DNA of 64,000 nucleotides from Flavobacterium nitratireducens (lineage in GTDB: Bacteria > Bacteroidota > Bacteroidia > Flavobacteriales > Flavobacteriaceae). Where the stretch lies: assembly GCF_029625335.1 (NCBI RefSeq), contig NZ_CP121111.1, forward strand, positions 124,001 to 188,000, read 5' to 3'. The first letter of the stretch is position 1. Each line of letters begins with the position of its first letter. Below, one piece after another: positions 16,547-26,068 of this stretch. The position numbers and the translations under genes were made by a program. The notes beneath the pieces were generated by a model. It worked only from the letters and a program-made list of their open reading frames with translations, had not been told where the DNA came from and did not search any database.

Positions 16547-16924
16547 TTATATCAAATAGGAAGGAGGTCGGAAAGAAGGAAGTGTTACCGAAACGGTTTT
16601 CTTTTCCAGTGTATAGCAATTTGGTTTTGCTACCAAATTGTTTTCAATTAAGGTATATTCGGCAACGGAAGGTGTAAGTACATAAACCAAATCGACTTTG
16701 TTGTCCAGATTGTTTTGCATTTTTCGTTCGTTGTCCTCATATTTTTTCAAGCTTTTTTGCAGTTCGCATCGACCGTTACAGGTATTGTCAACCAATTTAC
16801 GTTGCACACAAATGGTTTTGGCAATTTCGTCCTGATGCAATTTGAATGAGGTATAAACAAAGAAGCTACCAAATGAAGGTAGTAATAAAAGTATCGAAAG
16901 TACTATGCTGAATAAGGTCTTCAA
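16547..16924 (-). CDS. Small Cys-containing envelope protein preceding the TonB receptor
   Basis: A 125-residue protein with one N-terminal hydrophobic helix (MKTLFSIVLSILLLLPSFGSFF), thus secreted or membrane-anchored. Three Cys lie at about 39-57 (CVQRKLVDNTCNGRCELQK), including a CxxxC pair, then a charged helix KKYEDNERKMQNNLDNK, and a hydrophobic tail with one more Cys (PNCYTL). I do not recognise a named family. It is 90 bases upstream of the TonB receptor start on the same strand. A role in metal binding or delivery with the receptor is a guess from the Cys pattern and position. Confidence 0.75.
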   Translation of the reverse strand: MKTLFSIVLSILLLLPSFGSFFVYTSFKLHQDEIAKTICVQRKLVDNTCNGRCELQKSLKKYEDNERKMQNNLDNKVDLVYVLTPSVAEYTLIENNLVAKPNCYTLEKKTVSVTLPSFRPPSYLI

Positions 16925-17019
16925 AAAGCGTTTTTTTGTTTACGGCTGCAAAAGTACAGATAAATATTTTTTCAGGACATTTTTTTAGCAGAAAAAAAAC
17001 AATAGGAATAATCGCAACC

Positions 17020-17100
17020 TTGTCATACTGACGAAGGAAGTGTCTCATTAATTAATTCACAAAGTAATTTGCTCATCTTTGTCGGATTGCAAATCTGCTA
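17020..17100. repeat. Interspersed repeat, copy 1 (degenerate)
   Basis: The segment contains ttgtcatactgacgaaggaa, then tctcattaattaattcacaaag and gtcggattgcaaatctgc. It follows the same order of blocks as the copies at 17777-17880 and 17937-18025. Confidence 0.55.
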
Positions 17101-17156
17101 TCGGGACAGTGGATATCGAAAACTTTTCATGTCAACAGATGGAGTTTTTTATTTAG

Positions 17157-17618
17157 TTAAAAATCAGTACCAATACCAATTTTTAGGTCTATTCCACTTT
17201 GGGTATTGTTAAGACTAAAACCATCCCGATTGTATGCATAAATTTTACGATCATCGGTAGAAGATTTAAAAAGCATTGAAGTATAGCCAACTCCAACAAA
17301 TGGAGTGAAATGTGAAAAATTAAGTTCTGTAAATATTTTAGGTTGTAGTTGATAGGAAGTAATTTTAAAATTTCCAGCAACATTATTCCGATCTCTATTT
17401 GACTTCAATATTCCTGCATTGAATGAAATTCCAAACTTAGTTTTTTTTGAATTGAGAACTCGGTATTTTATTCCTAAATCAATTACGCCATTAGAATTGT
17501 CTGAGATGAAATTGTGGCTAGATGGATTTTGAAAGCTCGCATCAGTGCTGAATCTGTAGTTTTGAGAAATGGATTTAGTTATGAATAATAAACAAAAGGC
17601 TAAAAGAAATTTTTTCAT
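17157..17618 (-). CDS. Outer-membrane beta-barrel protein, possibly shortened
   Basis: A 153-residue protein with a signal peptide (MKKFLLAFCLLFITKSISQ) and alternating hydrophobic strands such as GVIDLGIKYRVL, KFGISFNAGIL and FTPFVGVGYTSMLF, as in small OmpA-like or porin-like eight-stranded barrels. It ends IDLKIGIGTDF, before a final aromatic-ended strand that most such barrels have, so the C-terminus may be truncated. Interspersed repeats flank it on both sides, which suggests local rearrangement. Function is unknown. Confidence 0.7.
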   Translation of the reverse strand: MKKFLLAFCLLFITKSISQNYRFSTDASFQNPSSHNFISDNSNGVIDLGIKYRVLNSKKTKFGISFNAGILKSNRDRNNVAGNFKITSYQLQPKIFTELNFSHFTPFVGVGYTSMLFKSSTDDRKIYAYNRDGFSLNNTQSGIDLKIGIGTDF

Positions 17619-17729
17619 GGCAATGTTGTATGTTTTCGAAAATTTGAGTTGTTAAATTTTAATTTGTAGAGAGTATTTAGCTTATTGTTACCGGCACAAG
17701 CGTGACGCTTGCGCTAGCTGGGCTTAGCT

Positions 17730-18025
17730 TAATGAGATTGCTTCGCTATCGCTCGCAATGACTTGAACCGCTTACTGTGTCATTGCGAGGAACGAAGCAA
17801 TCTTATCAAGTAATTCTACAAAGTATTTACTTATCGTTATGGGCACAGAATGCAATTCTGCTAACGTTTGTGTATATCCGTGCGATCGGGTTTCCAATTT
17901 ATAAATGTTGTTTTAAAATAACTTTTCCCGCAATGTTGTCATTCCGAAGAATGAGGAATCTCATCAAGTAATTCTACAAAGTTGCTCTTCGTTGTGGGCA
18001 CGGATTACAAATCCACGCAATCTGG
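17730..18025. repeat. Interspersed repeat, inverted piece plus copies 2 and 3
   Basis: Copy 2 (17777-17880) reads cattgcgaggaacgaagcaa, tcttatcaagtaattctac, aaagta..., tgggcacagaatgcaattctgc. Copy 3 (17937-18025) reads tcattccgaagaatgagga, atctcatcaagtaattctac, aaagttgctc, tgggcacggattacaaatcc. An inverted fragment (gattgcttcgctatcgctcg) lies at 17730-17765. A short open frame at 17777-17971 is only a translation of the repeat. The family looks like a degenerate mobile or MITE-like element. Confidence 0.65.
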
Positions 18026-18034
18026 GTCATTTTT

Positions 18035-18566
18035 CTATTCAAATACTTTTATAAACCCAATAGAATCCCAAACAGTTTTTCCTTTAACTAAGTTCCAACA
18101 CTCCACTTTCATTTTTAAAGAGTCTTTAATTTTGGATTCTTTTAAATATACTATATTATAATCCCAATAGAATCAAATTTTTGTGATTCAATAAAGCTAT
18201 AAGTAACTAAATTATGATTTGTTCTTTCAGTATGAGAAATTTGGAAAGGATATTTAGTTTTACCTAATTCAAAATTTGTTTTATCATAACTGAAATAGCC
18301 GTATTTATATCCTTTTTCTATATAAATATTAATTGAGTCAGAATGAATAGTATCACAATTTATATACGAAATAAATTTTAATTTTTTTTGAAAAGCATCT
18401 CTGTATTTTGACTCCCTAATGTCTCCCCAAGTATTTTTTCTAATTTTTTCTTTTACATAGCCATGATAGCCAATAAACCAGTTTAATGATGGTAATAAAA
18501 AATAATAGCAAATACCCAAAAAAAGAATTAATTTAAAGTATTTTTAAATATATTGTCGTTTGCCAT
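18035..18566 (-). pseudogene. Small membrane-anchored protein of unknown family, two single-base frameshifts
   Basis: Starting at the ATG at 18566, the frame reads MANDNIFK and breaks at a run of five T at 18541-18545. One more base continues KYFKLILFLGICYYFLLPSLNWF, a hydrophobic anchor, then about 100 polar residues. A second break lies at CCC, 18163-18165; one more base there gives DYNIVYLKESKIKDSLKMKV and ends VWDSIGFIKVFE at 18035. The repaired protein has 177 residues and no other stop. I do not recognise the family. The two breaks so close together in a readable frame look more like sequence errors than long decay. Confidence 0.65.
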
Positions 18567-18675
18567 TAGTTTTTTATTTATAAGTTTTTAGAAGTAGTTT
18601 AGTTTATGTGATATAGATTAAGTTTGTTGTAATCAAATATATATAATTTATCTTAATAAGAATAAAAGTTCTTAA

Positions 18676-18787
18676 CTAGCCCCGATAGAGCCCATATCCT
18701 CGTATCTCGTCTTTTGGACGAGAGAAGAGATAAAGGCGAAAGCGGGAGGGATGCTCATAGAAAACCTAAAAAGTACTGCTCCTAAAA
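18676..18787. other. GC-rich structured intergenic element
   Basis: This segment stands out from its AT-rich surroundings: tagccccgatagagcccat, ..cgtcttttggacgagag.., aaaggcgaaagcgggaggga, ..ctgctcctaaaac. The central cgtc-tttt-gacg forms a hairpin, and the outer gcccCGAT / GCGGGa pieces can pair. From memory, elements with the same frame (TAGCCCCGAT...GCGGGA...GCTCCTAAA) are dispersed in Flavobacterium intergenic regions; I cannot confirm this here. It could be a structured repeat or an RNA. Confidence 0.5.
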
Positions 18788-18788
18788 C

Positions 18789-18818
18789 AAAAAATCCCCG
18801 ACTTTCATCGAGGATTTA
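18789..18818 (-). terminator. Terminator after secA
   Basis: AAATCC, loop TCGATGAAAGTCGG, GGATTTTTTG on the minus strand, 22 bases beyond the secA stop. The stem can be extended through CTCGA/TCGGG mismatches. Confidence 0.65.
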
Positions 18819-18839
18819 GATATTCAAATAGAACAGAAA

Positions 18840-21800
18840 TTACTCATTCACAATAACCCATTCTCCAGTTGCTAATAAAGCTTCTGCTTTTTTGTATTTC
18901 ATAGATTCGGTTTTTCCGGTAGCGATTTGTTGTACGGTAACAGTGTCGTTGCGATTGATTTTTGGCATCTCTCTTACGATAGTTTCCGTTACCTGACGTT
19001 GCTGAGTCTCTCCAACTTCGTGGTTCATACTTTCGCTATTTGGCATTTCGTCTTTAGTTAATTGTAATTTTTCTTTAGGACGAGCTACTTCTCTTGCTTC
19101 TTCAATTTCCGGAGCCGATTGCTGTGGTAAATCTCCTTTGAATAAGAATGAAATTACTTCTTTGTTGATTCCGTTCAACATGCTGTTGAATAAGTTGAAG
19201 GCTTCAAATTTATAGATAAGCAATGGATCTTTTTGCTCGTGAACGGCTAATTGAACTGATTGTTTCAATTCGTCCATTTTGCGTAAGTGTTTTTTCCAAG
19301 CTTCGTCAACAATTGCCAAAGTGATGTTTTTCTCAAAATCAGCTACTAATTGTCTTCCTTCAGTTTCGTAGGCTTTCTTTAAATCGGTTACAACGCTCAA
19401 GGTTTTTACACCATCGGTAAATGGTACTACGATACGCTCAAACTGGTTGTTTGGATCTTCGAAAATGTTTTTTACAATTGGGAATGCTTCTCTGGCACTA
19501 CGTTCGCATTTTTCGTTGTAGTATTTTAAAGCTTCTTTGTATACTTTACCGGTTAACTCGATTTCGTTTAGTTTAGCAAATTCAGCCTCAGTTACTGGTG
19601 AAGTGATAGAGAAATAACGAATTAAGTCGAATTCGAATGTTTTGAAATCGCTAGCTGCTTTTGTGTTTTGAACGAATAATTCGCAGGTGTCATATAACAT
19701 ATTTGCGATATCCAGTTTTAAACGCTCACCAAATAAGGCATGACGACGGCGTTTGTACACTACTTCACGTTGTGCGTTCATTACATCATCATATTCTAAT
19801 AAACGTTTACGAACACCAAAGTTGTTTTCTTCTACTTTTTTCTGCGCACGCTCAATAGACTTAGTCATCATAGAATGCTGAATTACTTCGCCTTCTTCTA
19901 ATCCCATACGGTCCATTACTTTGGCTACTCTTTCAGAACCAAATAAACGCATCAAGTTATCCTCAAGAGAAACATAGAATTGAGAACTTCCCGGATCTCC
20001 TTGACGACCCGCACGACCACGCAACTGACGGTCAACACGACGCGAATCATGACGCTCCGTACCTACGATGGCTAAACCTCCAGCTGCTTTTACTTCTGGT
20101 GATAATTTAATATCGGTACCACGACCAGCCATGTTAGTAGCGATAGTTACTACTCCGGCTTTTCCTGCTTCCTCAACGATTTGTGCCTCTTGCTTGTGCA
20201 TTTTGGCATTCAATACGTTGTGAGTGATACCTCTCATCTTAAGCATACGGCTTAATAATTCAGAGATTTCAACTGATGTTGTACCAATCAATACAGGACG
20301 ACCTGCTTTAGATAATTCGGTTACATCTTCGATTACAGCGTTGAATTTTTCGCGAGTTGTTTTGTAGATGAAATCTTCTTTGTCATGTCTTGCAATTGGA
20401 CGGTTTGTTGGGATTTCTACCACGTCTAATTTGTAGATTTCCCAAAGCTCACCAGCTTCAGTTACAGCAGTACCAGTCATTCCGCCCAGTTTGTTGTACA
20501 TTCTGAAGTAGTTTTGCAAAGTTACCGTTGCAAAAGTTTGCGTAGCCGCCTCGATTTTTACGTTTTCTTTAGCTTCAATCGCCTGATGTAATCCGTCAGA
20601 ATAACGACGTCCATCCATGATACGACCTGTTTGCTCATCGACAATCAAAATTTTGTTGTCCATGATCACATATTCTACGTCTTTTTCGAATAGGGTATAG
20701 GCTTTTAAAAGTTGCGTTAACGTGTGGATACGTTCGCTTTTTACGCTGAAATCTTGAAACAATCTTTCTTTTGCTTCCGCTTCCGCATCTTTTTCTAATT
20801 TTTGTTTCTCGATGTTGGCAATCTCTGTTCCGATATCTGGTAAAACGAAGAAATCAGCATCGGTATCTCCAGAAAGGAATTTGATTCCGTTATCGGTCAA
20901 TTCTACTTGATTGTTTTTTTCTTCGATTACAAAATACAATGCTTCGTCAACCTTTGGCATTTCGCGGTTGTTGTCTTGCATGTATTGGTTTTCCGTTTTT
21001 TGAAGCAATTGTTTGATTCCTTCTTCACTTAAAAACTTAATTAAAGCTTTGTTTTTAGGTAAACTTCTGTAAGCTCTTAAAAGCATGAAACCACCATCTT
21101 TAGTGTTTCCTTCTTTGATTAATTTTTTAGCCTCAGTTAAGAATCCTGTTGCCAACTGACGTTGTAAACCAACTAATGTTTCGATTTTTGGTTTCAATTC
21201 TAGGAATTCGTGACGGTCTCCCTGAGGAACTGGTCCAGAAATAATTAATGGCGTTCTCGCATCATCAATTAATACCGAATCCACCTCATCGACAATCGCA
21301 AAGTTGTGTTTTCTTTGTACCAAGTCTGATGGCGAATGTGCCATGTTGTCTCTTAGGTAGTCAAAACCAAATTCGTTGTTGGTTCCATAAGTAATATCAG
21401 CATCATAGGCTTTCTTTCTACCTTCTGAATTCGGTTGGTGATTGTCGATACAGTCAACAGTCATTCCGTGGAATTCGAATAAAGGTGCTTTCCAAGCGCT
21501 ATCACGTTTTGCTAAGTAGTCGTTCACGGTTACTAAGTGTACTCCGTTTCCAGTTAAAGCATTTAAGTATAATGGAAGGGTAGCTACTAAGGTTTTTCCT
21601 TCCCCTGTTTGCATTTCGGCAACCTTACCTTGGTGCAATACCATACCACCAATTAACTGTACGTCGTAGTGAATCATATCCCAAGTAATGTCTTTACCGG
21701 CAGCGTTCCATTTGTTTAACCAAATGGCTTTATCTCCTTCAATACGTACGTAGCTTTTTGAGCCTGAAAATTCACGGTCTCTAGCCGTAGCAGTAACGGT

Positions 21801-22187
21801 TATTTCTTCGTTTTCTTTAAAACGTCTTGCAGTTTCTTTTACAACGGCAAAGGCTTCAGGAAGAATTTCCATTAAGGTTTTCTCAGAAACAGCATAAGCT
21901 TCTTTTTCTAAGTTATCAATTTCAATGTAAATGTCTTCTCTTTTGTCGATATCTTCGATACCTTCAACTTCTGTTTTAAGAGTTGCAATTTTAGCATCAA
22001 TAGCAGCGCGGGATTCTGTGATTTTTTCTTTGAAGAATATAGTGCGTGCTCTTAATTCATCATTTGATAAACTGATTAAGTTGTTTTCAAAAGTTTTAAT
22101 TTTATTTAAGTAGGGTTGTAAAGACTTAACGTCTTTCTCGGATTTATCGCCTACAAAAATTTTGATAATGCTATTTATGAAACTCAT
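18840..22187 (-). CDS. secA: Preprotein translocase ATPase SecA
   Basis: SecA drives proteins through the SecYEG channel. Length is 1115 residues, longer than E. coli SecA (901) because of large insertions usual in Bacteroidetes. Walker A is in [20 protein letters not shown], Walker B-like in [17 protein letters not shown], motifs IV-VI include [27 protein letters not shown] and [19 protein letters not shown]. The C-terminal zinc-finger Cys motif of E. coli SecA is missing; the protein ends with a segment [22 protein letters not shown] instead. It is preceded by the DUF2795 gene and a weak terminator. Confidence 0.97.
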   Translation of the reverse strand: MSFINSIIKIFVGDKSEKDVKSLQPYLNKIKTFENNLISLSNDELRARTIFFKEKITESRAAIDAKIATLKTEVEGIEDIDKREDIYIEIDNLEKEAYAVSEKTLMEILPEAFAVVKETARRFKENEEITVTATARDREFSGSKSYVRIEGDKAIWLNKWNAAGKDITWDMIHYDVQLIGGMVLHQGKVAEMQTGEGKTLVATLPLYLNALTGNGVHLVTVNDYLAKRDSAWKAPLFEFHGMTVDCIDNHQPNSEGRKKAYDADITYGTNNEFGFDYLRDNMAHSPSDLVQRKHNFAIVDEVDSVLIDDARTPLIISGPVPQGDRHEFLELKPKIETLVGLQRQLATGFLTEAKKLIKEGNTKDGGFMLLRAYRSLPKNKALIKFLSEEGIKQLLQKTENQYMQDNNREMPKVDEALYFVIEEKNNQVELTDNGIKFLSGDTDADFFVLPDIGTEIANIEKQKLEKDAEAEAKERLFQDFSVKSERIHTLTQLLKAYTLFEKDVEYVIMDNKILIVDEQTGRIMDGRRYSDGLHQAIEAKENVKIEAATQTFATVTLQNYFRMYNKLGGMTGTAVTEAGELWEIYKLDVVEIPTNRPIARHDKEDFIYKTTREKFNAVIEDVTELSKAGRPVLIGTTSVEISELLSRMLKMRGITHNVLNAKMHKQEAQIVEEAGKAGVVTIATNMAGRGTDIKLSPEVKAAGGLAIVGTERHDSRRVDRQLRGRAGRQGDPGSSQFYVSLEDNLMRLFGSERVAKVMDRMGLEEGEVIQHSMMTKSIERAQKKVEENNFGVRKRLLEYDDVMNAQREVVYKRRRHALFGERLKLDIANMLYDTCELFVQNTKAASDFKTFEFDLIRYFSITSPVTEAEFAKLNEIELTGKVYKEALKYYNEKCERSAREAFPIVKNIFEDPNNQFERIVVPFTDGVKTLSVVTDLKKAYETEGRQLVADFEKNITLAIVDEAWKKHLRKMDELKQSVQLAVHEQKDPLLIYKFEAFNLFNSMLNGINKEVISFLFKGDLPQQSAPEIEEAREVARPKEKLQLTKDEMPNSESMNHEVGETQQRQVTETIVREMPKINRNDTVTVQQIATGKTESMKYKKAEALLATGEWVIVNE

Positions 22188-22230
22188 AATGTTTGTATTT
22201 CTATAATTGTTTTTTTCTCTTTAATTGAAC

Positions 22231-22258
22231 AAAAAAAAAGCCTCTTTTGAGACTTTTT
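22231..22258 (-). terminator. Hairpin between the DUF2795 gene and secA
   Basis: AAAAGTCTCAAAAGAGGCTTTTTTTTT on the minus strand forms a short hairpin with a strong T tract between the two genes. It would reduce read-through into secA. Confidence 0.65.
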
Positions 22259-22267
22259 CTTTGTTTT

Positions 22268-22489
22268 TTAATATTCATCCTCGTTCCAAAGGTAATCTTC
22301 GTCTGTAGGATAGTCTGGCCAAATTTCTTCCATTGACTCATATATTTCGCCTTCATCTTCAATAGATTGTAGGTTCTCTACTACCTCTAATGGAGCTCCT
22401 GCACGTATAGCGTAATCAATAAGTTCGTCTTTGTTAGCAGGCCATGGTGCATCACTAAGATAGGATGCTAATTCTAATGTCCAATACAT
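22268..22489 (-). CDS. DUF2795 domain small acidic protein
   Basis: A 73-residue acidic protein: ELASYLSDAPWPANKDELIDYAIRAGAPLEVVENL corresponds to the DUF2795 fold (here cited in two parts, residues 5-39), followed by an Asp/Glu-rich tail with DEDYLWNEDEY. The family has no assigned function in Bacteroidetes. A good promoter lies upstream. It directly precedes secA, an arrangement that I believe is common in flavobacteria. Confidence 0.85.
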   Translation of the reverse strand: MYWTLELASYLSDAPWPANKDELIDYAIRAGAPLEVVENLQSIEDEGEIYESMEEIWPDYPTDEDYLWNEDEY

Positions 22490-22511
22490 CTTTTGTCGAT
22501 TTTGTTTTGTG

Positions 22512-22541
22512 CAAAAATAAATTTTTTACTGAAAAAGGCAA
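22512..22541 (-). promoter_or_regulatory. Promoter of the DUF2795 gene (TTG - 19 nt - TATTTTTG)
   Basis: On the minus strand TTG (22541-22539) and TATTTTTG (22519-22512) are separated by exactly 19 bases. The -7 box is 22 bases before the ATG. Confidence 0.7.
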
Positions 22542-22585
22542 GTAAAAAATCATTTATTTTAAAAAAAATTAAGAACGTCTTTTTT

Positions 22586-22650
22586 TAGTGTTCAGTTTTC
22601 CGTTTTTAGTGTTCAGATTGGTATTGTTTACTGCATTCTGATGACTGACT
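22586..22650. repeat. AGTGTTCAG-type phased repeat
   Basis: tagtgttcagttttccgttt, ttagtgttcagattggtatt and the following tactgcattctgatgactga repeat the same unit as the trp spacers, in the opposite orientation. Confidence 0.5.
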
Positions 22651-22651
22651 A

Positions 22652-23221
22652 CTATTTCCTTGGAATCCACTTGACTTCCTCGGCGTTTAAATCAAGCGAC
22701 AACTTTCGTGCCAACACAAAAAGATAGTCAGAAAGTCGGTTTAAATAGCTGATTGTTATCTCAGGAATGCTCTCATTATGACTTAAATGAACGGTTAAAC
22801 GCTCGGCACGGCGACAAATACAGCGTGCAATATGACAATGTGACACGGTAGGATGTCCGCCTGGAAGAACAAAATGAGTCATTGGAGGCAATTTGCTTTC
22901 CATTAGGTCGATTTCTTTTTCTAAAAATTCAATATCCGAATCGACAATACCTAAATTTTGCAATCGTGCGCTACCATTTTTTAAAATAGCTTTATCCTCA
23001 GGTGTGGCTAATAAAGCACCCACAGTAAATAGCCTATCCTGAATTTCGATCAATATGTCTTTGTAATGCGCATCGATATCTTGATCACGAATCAAGCCAA
23101 TGTAGGAATTGAGTTCATCGACCGTTCCATAACTTTCAATGCGGATATGGTCTTTTGGCACACGAGTCCCTCCAAATAAGGAAGTACTACCTTTGTCGCC
23201 TGTTTTGGTGTATATTTTCAT
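22652..23221 (-). CDS. ATP:cob(I)alamin adenosyltransferase, PduO type
   Basis: PduO-type enzymes attach the adenosyl group of ATP to cobalamin to make coenzyme B12. The 189 residues begin MKIYTKTGDKGSTSLFGGTR (ATP-binding TKTGDxGxT), followed by YGTVDELNSYIG. The third signature FVLPGG is present, and HCHIARCICRRAERLTVHL contains the conserved RxxxRRxER pattern. The gene stands alone among unrelated genes; no cobalamin riboswitch was seen upstream (23222-23334). It probably works on B12 taken up from outside. Confidence 0.93.
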   Translation of the reverse strand: MKIYTKTGDKGSTSLFGGTRVPKDHIRIESYGTVDELNSYIGLIRDQDIDAHYKDILIEIQDRLFTVGALLATPEDKAILKNGSARLQNLGIVDSDIEFLEKEIDLMESKLPPMTHFVLPGGHPTVSHCHIARCICRRAERLTVHLSHNESIPEITISYLNRLSDYLFVLARKLSLDLNAEEVKWIPRK

Positions 23222-23334
23222 TTTTTTATTAGCTATGTCTTTAAGTTGCTAAGTTATTATGGTATTATATGAAGTAATAATAAAGTATTTAAATTGAAAT
23301 TAGTTTTAAAAATTTAATTGATTAAATTAAATCT

Positions 23335-23553
23335 TTAATCAGGAATTTTTATTATTAAATTTCCTGTACTGTCCAAGAAAGCACTGTCTTTCAAAATAAT
23401 TTCTTCGTCTAATGGCATATTTTGTAAAATTTCAACAAAGTTCTTTGTGAATATTTTGATTTTTTCACTCGGGTTTGTAATACCTTCATCTTGCATTTCT
23501 TTTCTCATAATATAAATATCAAGATAATGTTTTACATCAAGTTTTTCATTCAT
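23335..23553 (-). CDS. Hypothetical 72-residue protein
   Basis: A small, mostly helical, soluble-looking protein (MNEKLDVKHYLDIYIMRKEM at the start, ending GNLIIKIPD). There is no signal peptide or membrane segment. I do not recognise the family. It lies 45 bases downstream of the ABC ATPase gene start side and could be translated from the same message, but this is not certain. Codon use looks like the neighbours, so it is probably real. Confidence 0.55.
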   Translation of the reverse strand: MNEKLDVKHYLDIYIMRKEMQDEGITNPSEKIKIFTKNFVEILQNMPLDEEIILKDSAFLDSTGNLIIKIPD

Positions 23554-23598
23554 TAATTTATTGATTCTTTATTTTTTTAAACATAAGAATTTATAATA

Positions 23599-24300
23599 CT
23601 ACTTACTAATCACTTCTTTTGTAACATCACTTTCAATCATTCCATCTCGTAAACGAATGACACGATGTGCATAAGCGGCAATTTCTTCTTCGTGAGTGAC
23701 CAAAATAACCGTATTTCCATTAGTATGTATATCGTTAAAAAGGTTCATAATTTCGATAGAAGTTTTAGAGTCGAGATTTCCTGTTGGTTCGTCAGCAAGA
23801 ATAATAGAAGGTTTGTTGACCAAGGCACGAGCCACCGCTACCCGCTGGCGTTGCCCCCCAGAAAGCTGGTTGGGCTGATGATCCATACGGTCAGCAAGAT
23901 TAACTTGTTTCAATACTTCGATAGCTCTTTTGTTGCGTTCTTCTTTTGGATAACCGGCATAAATCATGGGTAAAGCTACATTGTCCAGTGCAGTAGTTCG
24001 AGGTAATAGATTAAAAGTTTGAAAAACAAATCCTATTTCTTTATTACGGATTTCGGCCAGCTCATCATCTCTCATTTTACTGACATCTTTTCCGTTTAAA
24101 ATATAGGTTCCAGAAGTAGGGGTGTCCAAACAGCCCAGAAGATTCATTAACGTCGATTTTCCAGAGCCTGAAGGTCCCATTAGTGCCACATATTCTCCTT
24201 TGTTGATTTCTAAATCGATTCCTTTTAAAACGTACACAATTTCATCTCCTAGTTCAAAATTACGTTTGATATTGGCTATTTTAATTAATGGTTCACTCAT
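23599..24300 (-). CDS. ABC transporter ATP-binding protein, LolD/MacB type
   Basis: A 233-residue ATPase subunit. Walker [10 protein letters not shown] is near residue 41, Q-loop in [19 protein letters not shown], signature [15 protein letters not shown] near 146, Walker [13 protein letters not shown], and H-loop VTHEEEIA. The sequence is of the lipoprotein release/macrolide export class, which pairs with FtsX-like permeases. No permease gene is adjacent in this window, so the partner must be encoded elsewhere. Confidence 0.92.
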   Translation of the reverse strand: MSEPLIKIANIKRNFELGDEIVYVLKGIDLEINKGEYVALMGPSGSGKSTLMNLLGCLDTPTSGTYILNGKDVSKMRDDELAEIRNKEIGFVFQTFNLLPRTTALDNVALPMIYAGYPKEERNKRAIEVLKQVNLADRMDHQPNQLSGGQRQRVAVARALVNKPSIILADEPTGNLDSKTSIEIMNLFNDIHTNGNTVILVTHEEEIAAYAHRVIRLRDGMIESDVTKEVISK

Positions 24301-24415
24301 TTTTCAGTTTCGATTTAGATTGTTTTTTTCGATAAACCAAAGCTAAAAAATCATTTACTAAAAAGTAGCTTCTATTGTGAAAATCTTATGATTTATAATA
24401 CAAATTAATAGTGAG

Positions 24416-25194
24416 TTAGACACGAATGATGAAATGTTCTTTGGGTTGTTCTCTTCTGAAGAAAACCAATCCCCATTGGAACGTATCAATGGTTACTGAA
24501 ACTTTTGGGTGTTTTTTGATGATTTCCCAGGCTATTTCCATTTCGGCAGACCAATGAATATCATCAAAAATCCAAACGGTTTCATTGTTAATGGTGGGTA
24601 ATAATTTTTCGAAATAATCTAAAGTAGCTACTTTGGAATGATTGCCGTCGAAGTAAATTAAGTTATGAGTTATGAGTTGTGAGTTAAGAGTTTTGAAATA
24701 CTCCGAAAATTCAGAAACAATGATGTTTGCATTATTGATATTGAATTTTTGCAATTGCAATTGACATTGATTTGCTGTATTTGAGCAACCTTCTAAAGTG
24801 GTAATTGAAGCATTTTTATTTCCTAAAGCAAGAGCAGAAGTAGCCAAACCTAATGAAGTGCCTAATTCCAGTATATTTTCGGGTTGGAAATAATTAGTAA
24901 TTCGAAATAATAATCGAGCTCTTTTTTTGAAATTCCAGCTGTTTTGGCAATTTGTGCAATAGCTCTGGTATTTGATTTAAAAACTTTGGAACCTGCTCCA
25001 AAATCGGTTACTTCAATGCTGTTTTTGTTTTCCAATAAAGTCTTGCGGTAATTATCTAAAAGGGGATATTCAGCTTTCTTTTTCTTATCATAAAAGCATT
25101 TGGTAATCAGACTAAAAACAAAAGGAGAGTGCACCGCATGTTCGTTTTTTGAATGCCAAAGGAATTTTAGATAGGCTTTAATTTGGAAAAACAT
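24416..25194 (-). pseudogene. Class I SAM-dependent methyltransferase, single-base frameshift
   Basis: Starting at 25194 the frame reads MFFQIKAYLKFLWHSKNEHA, an N-terminus I associate with flavobacterial methyltransferases. It is broken at a run of seven T at 24922-24928 (plus strand). One added base continues KRARLLFRITNYFQPENILE and the SAM-binding LGTSLGLATSALALG, and runs to FFRREQPKEHFIIRV at 24416, 259 residues in total. The middle segment around LNSQLITHNLIYFDGNH is encoded by a short phased DNA repeat (24661-24695). Substrate unknown. The break may be a sequencing error. Confidence 0.83.
24661..24695. repeat. GAGTTATGA phased repeat inside the methyltransferase gene
   Basis: agttatgagttatgagttgt followed by gagttaagagtt is a tandem run of 8-9-base units within a coding region. 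It encodes LNSQLITHN in a variable loop just before the conserved LIYFDGNH. It resembles the intergenic GAAGTTA arrays at 10373-10410 and 40095-40134. Confidence 0.55.
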
Positions 25195-25226
25195 GGATTT
25201 TAGAGTTTAATTTTTAGCTAAAAAAA

Positions 25227-25433
25227 GCCGCAGATTTAAAGATTTACGCCGAATGATTTCTATCTTACTTATAATAATTAAAAGCAAAGGACACAAAGAA
25301 AGATTATTCTTTTGTCTAAAAAAAGATCGCAAAGCTTTGAGAACTTTCTGAACTTTGCGAAGACATTGCGGTCTTTGCGTTTAAAAGTTAGATGTTTTTT
25401 CTCAAAGCGAGTCTCTTTCTTAAAATCTGCGGC
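25227..25433. repeat. Nested palindromic intergenic element with GCAAAG units
   Basis: The outer ends GCCGCAGATTTAA (25227) and TTAAAATCTGCGGC (25420-25433) are inverted copies. Inside, aaagcaaaggacacaaagaa and gcggtctttgcgtttaaaa form a second inverted pair, with gcaaagctttgagaac in the centre. The structure and motifs are shared with 12495-12600, so this looks like one repeat inserted in another of the same type. Confidence 0.6.
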
Positions 25434-25462
25434 AAAAATAATAGATTTTATCTTGAAGTAGC

Positions 25463-26062
25463 TTATTTGAGTTTTTTAATACATATTTTTCTAAAATCGA
25501 TTGGAAAACCTTCGTATTGCAATAAAACCCTACCTTCGGTAACTGTTGATTCACTGCCTTGATTGACTAAGATGCCGTTTAACTTTTGAGTGATAACGCC
25601 ATTTTTAGAAATTACTTCTAGTTTGTTCCATTCTCCAAATGGTTTTTCAGCATCGGCAAAACGTTTAGAAACGATGCTTTTACCTGCTTCAGTTTTAGTT
25701 CCATTGATTGTAAGAGTAACTTCTTGTAGCAAAACAAAATCGCCTGTAGCGCCTTCTTTGATTTGAAATTGGATTCCTTTAGGCCATAAAACATCTGGAG
25801 TTTCAGCAGGTACCAAATACATCACACCGCTGTTTTTAGTATTCATTTTTTTTGCAAATTTAGAATCGGTGTTCCAACGGAATTCAACAATCATTTCAAA
25901 ATTTTTAAAGGATTGTTCGGACATCAGGTAACCCGACTTAGGCCCATAAAGTCGAATTATTTTATTTTCGACCGAAAAAAGTTCGGAAGCATTGTTTACC
26001 TTGCCTTTTTCCTCCCCAAAGGCATACCAGCCTTTTAGTGGATATGCAAACAAAAACGGCAC
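25463..26062 (-). pseudogene. DUF1080 (3-keto-disaccharide hydrolase) domain protein, N-terminus removed at the IS boundary
   Basis: The frame encodes a concanavalin-like DUF1080 domain: LKGWYAFGEEKGKVNNASEL, FKNFEMIVEFRW, NTKNSGVMYLVP, KGIQFQIKEGATGDF, and the end GFPIDFRKICIKKL. Proteins of this family normally start with a signal peptide followed by LFNGKDLKGW. Here the preserved sequence begins at about PLKGW and everything upstream is the end of the IS element; the apparent GTG start lies in the IS terminal repeat. It is probably not secreted any more, if expressed at all. Confidence 0.8.
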
Positions 26063-26068
26063 ATTAAG

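Noticed and set aside
17777..17971. A 64-residue plus-strand open frame
   Set aside because: It lies wholly in interspersed repeat DNA, and its equivalent in the neighbouring copy is not open.
18151..18519. The 122-residue frame as an intact gene
   Set aside because: It starts at TTG in the middle of a membrane helix and ends before a continuing frame; adding one base on each side gives a consistent 177-residue protein with an ATG start.
22222..23334. Cobalamin riboswitch upstream of the adenosyltransferase
   Set aside because: The 110 bases upstream lack the conserved B12-box and are plain AT-rich sequence.
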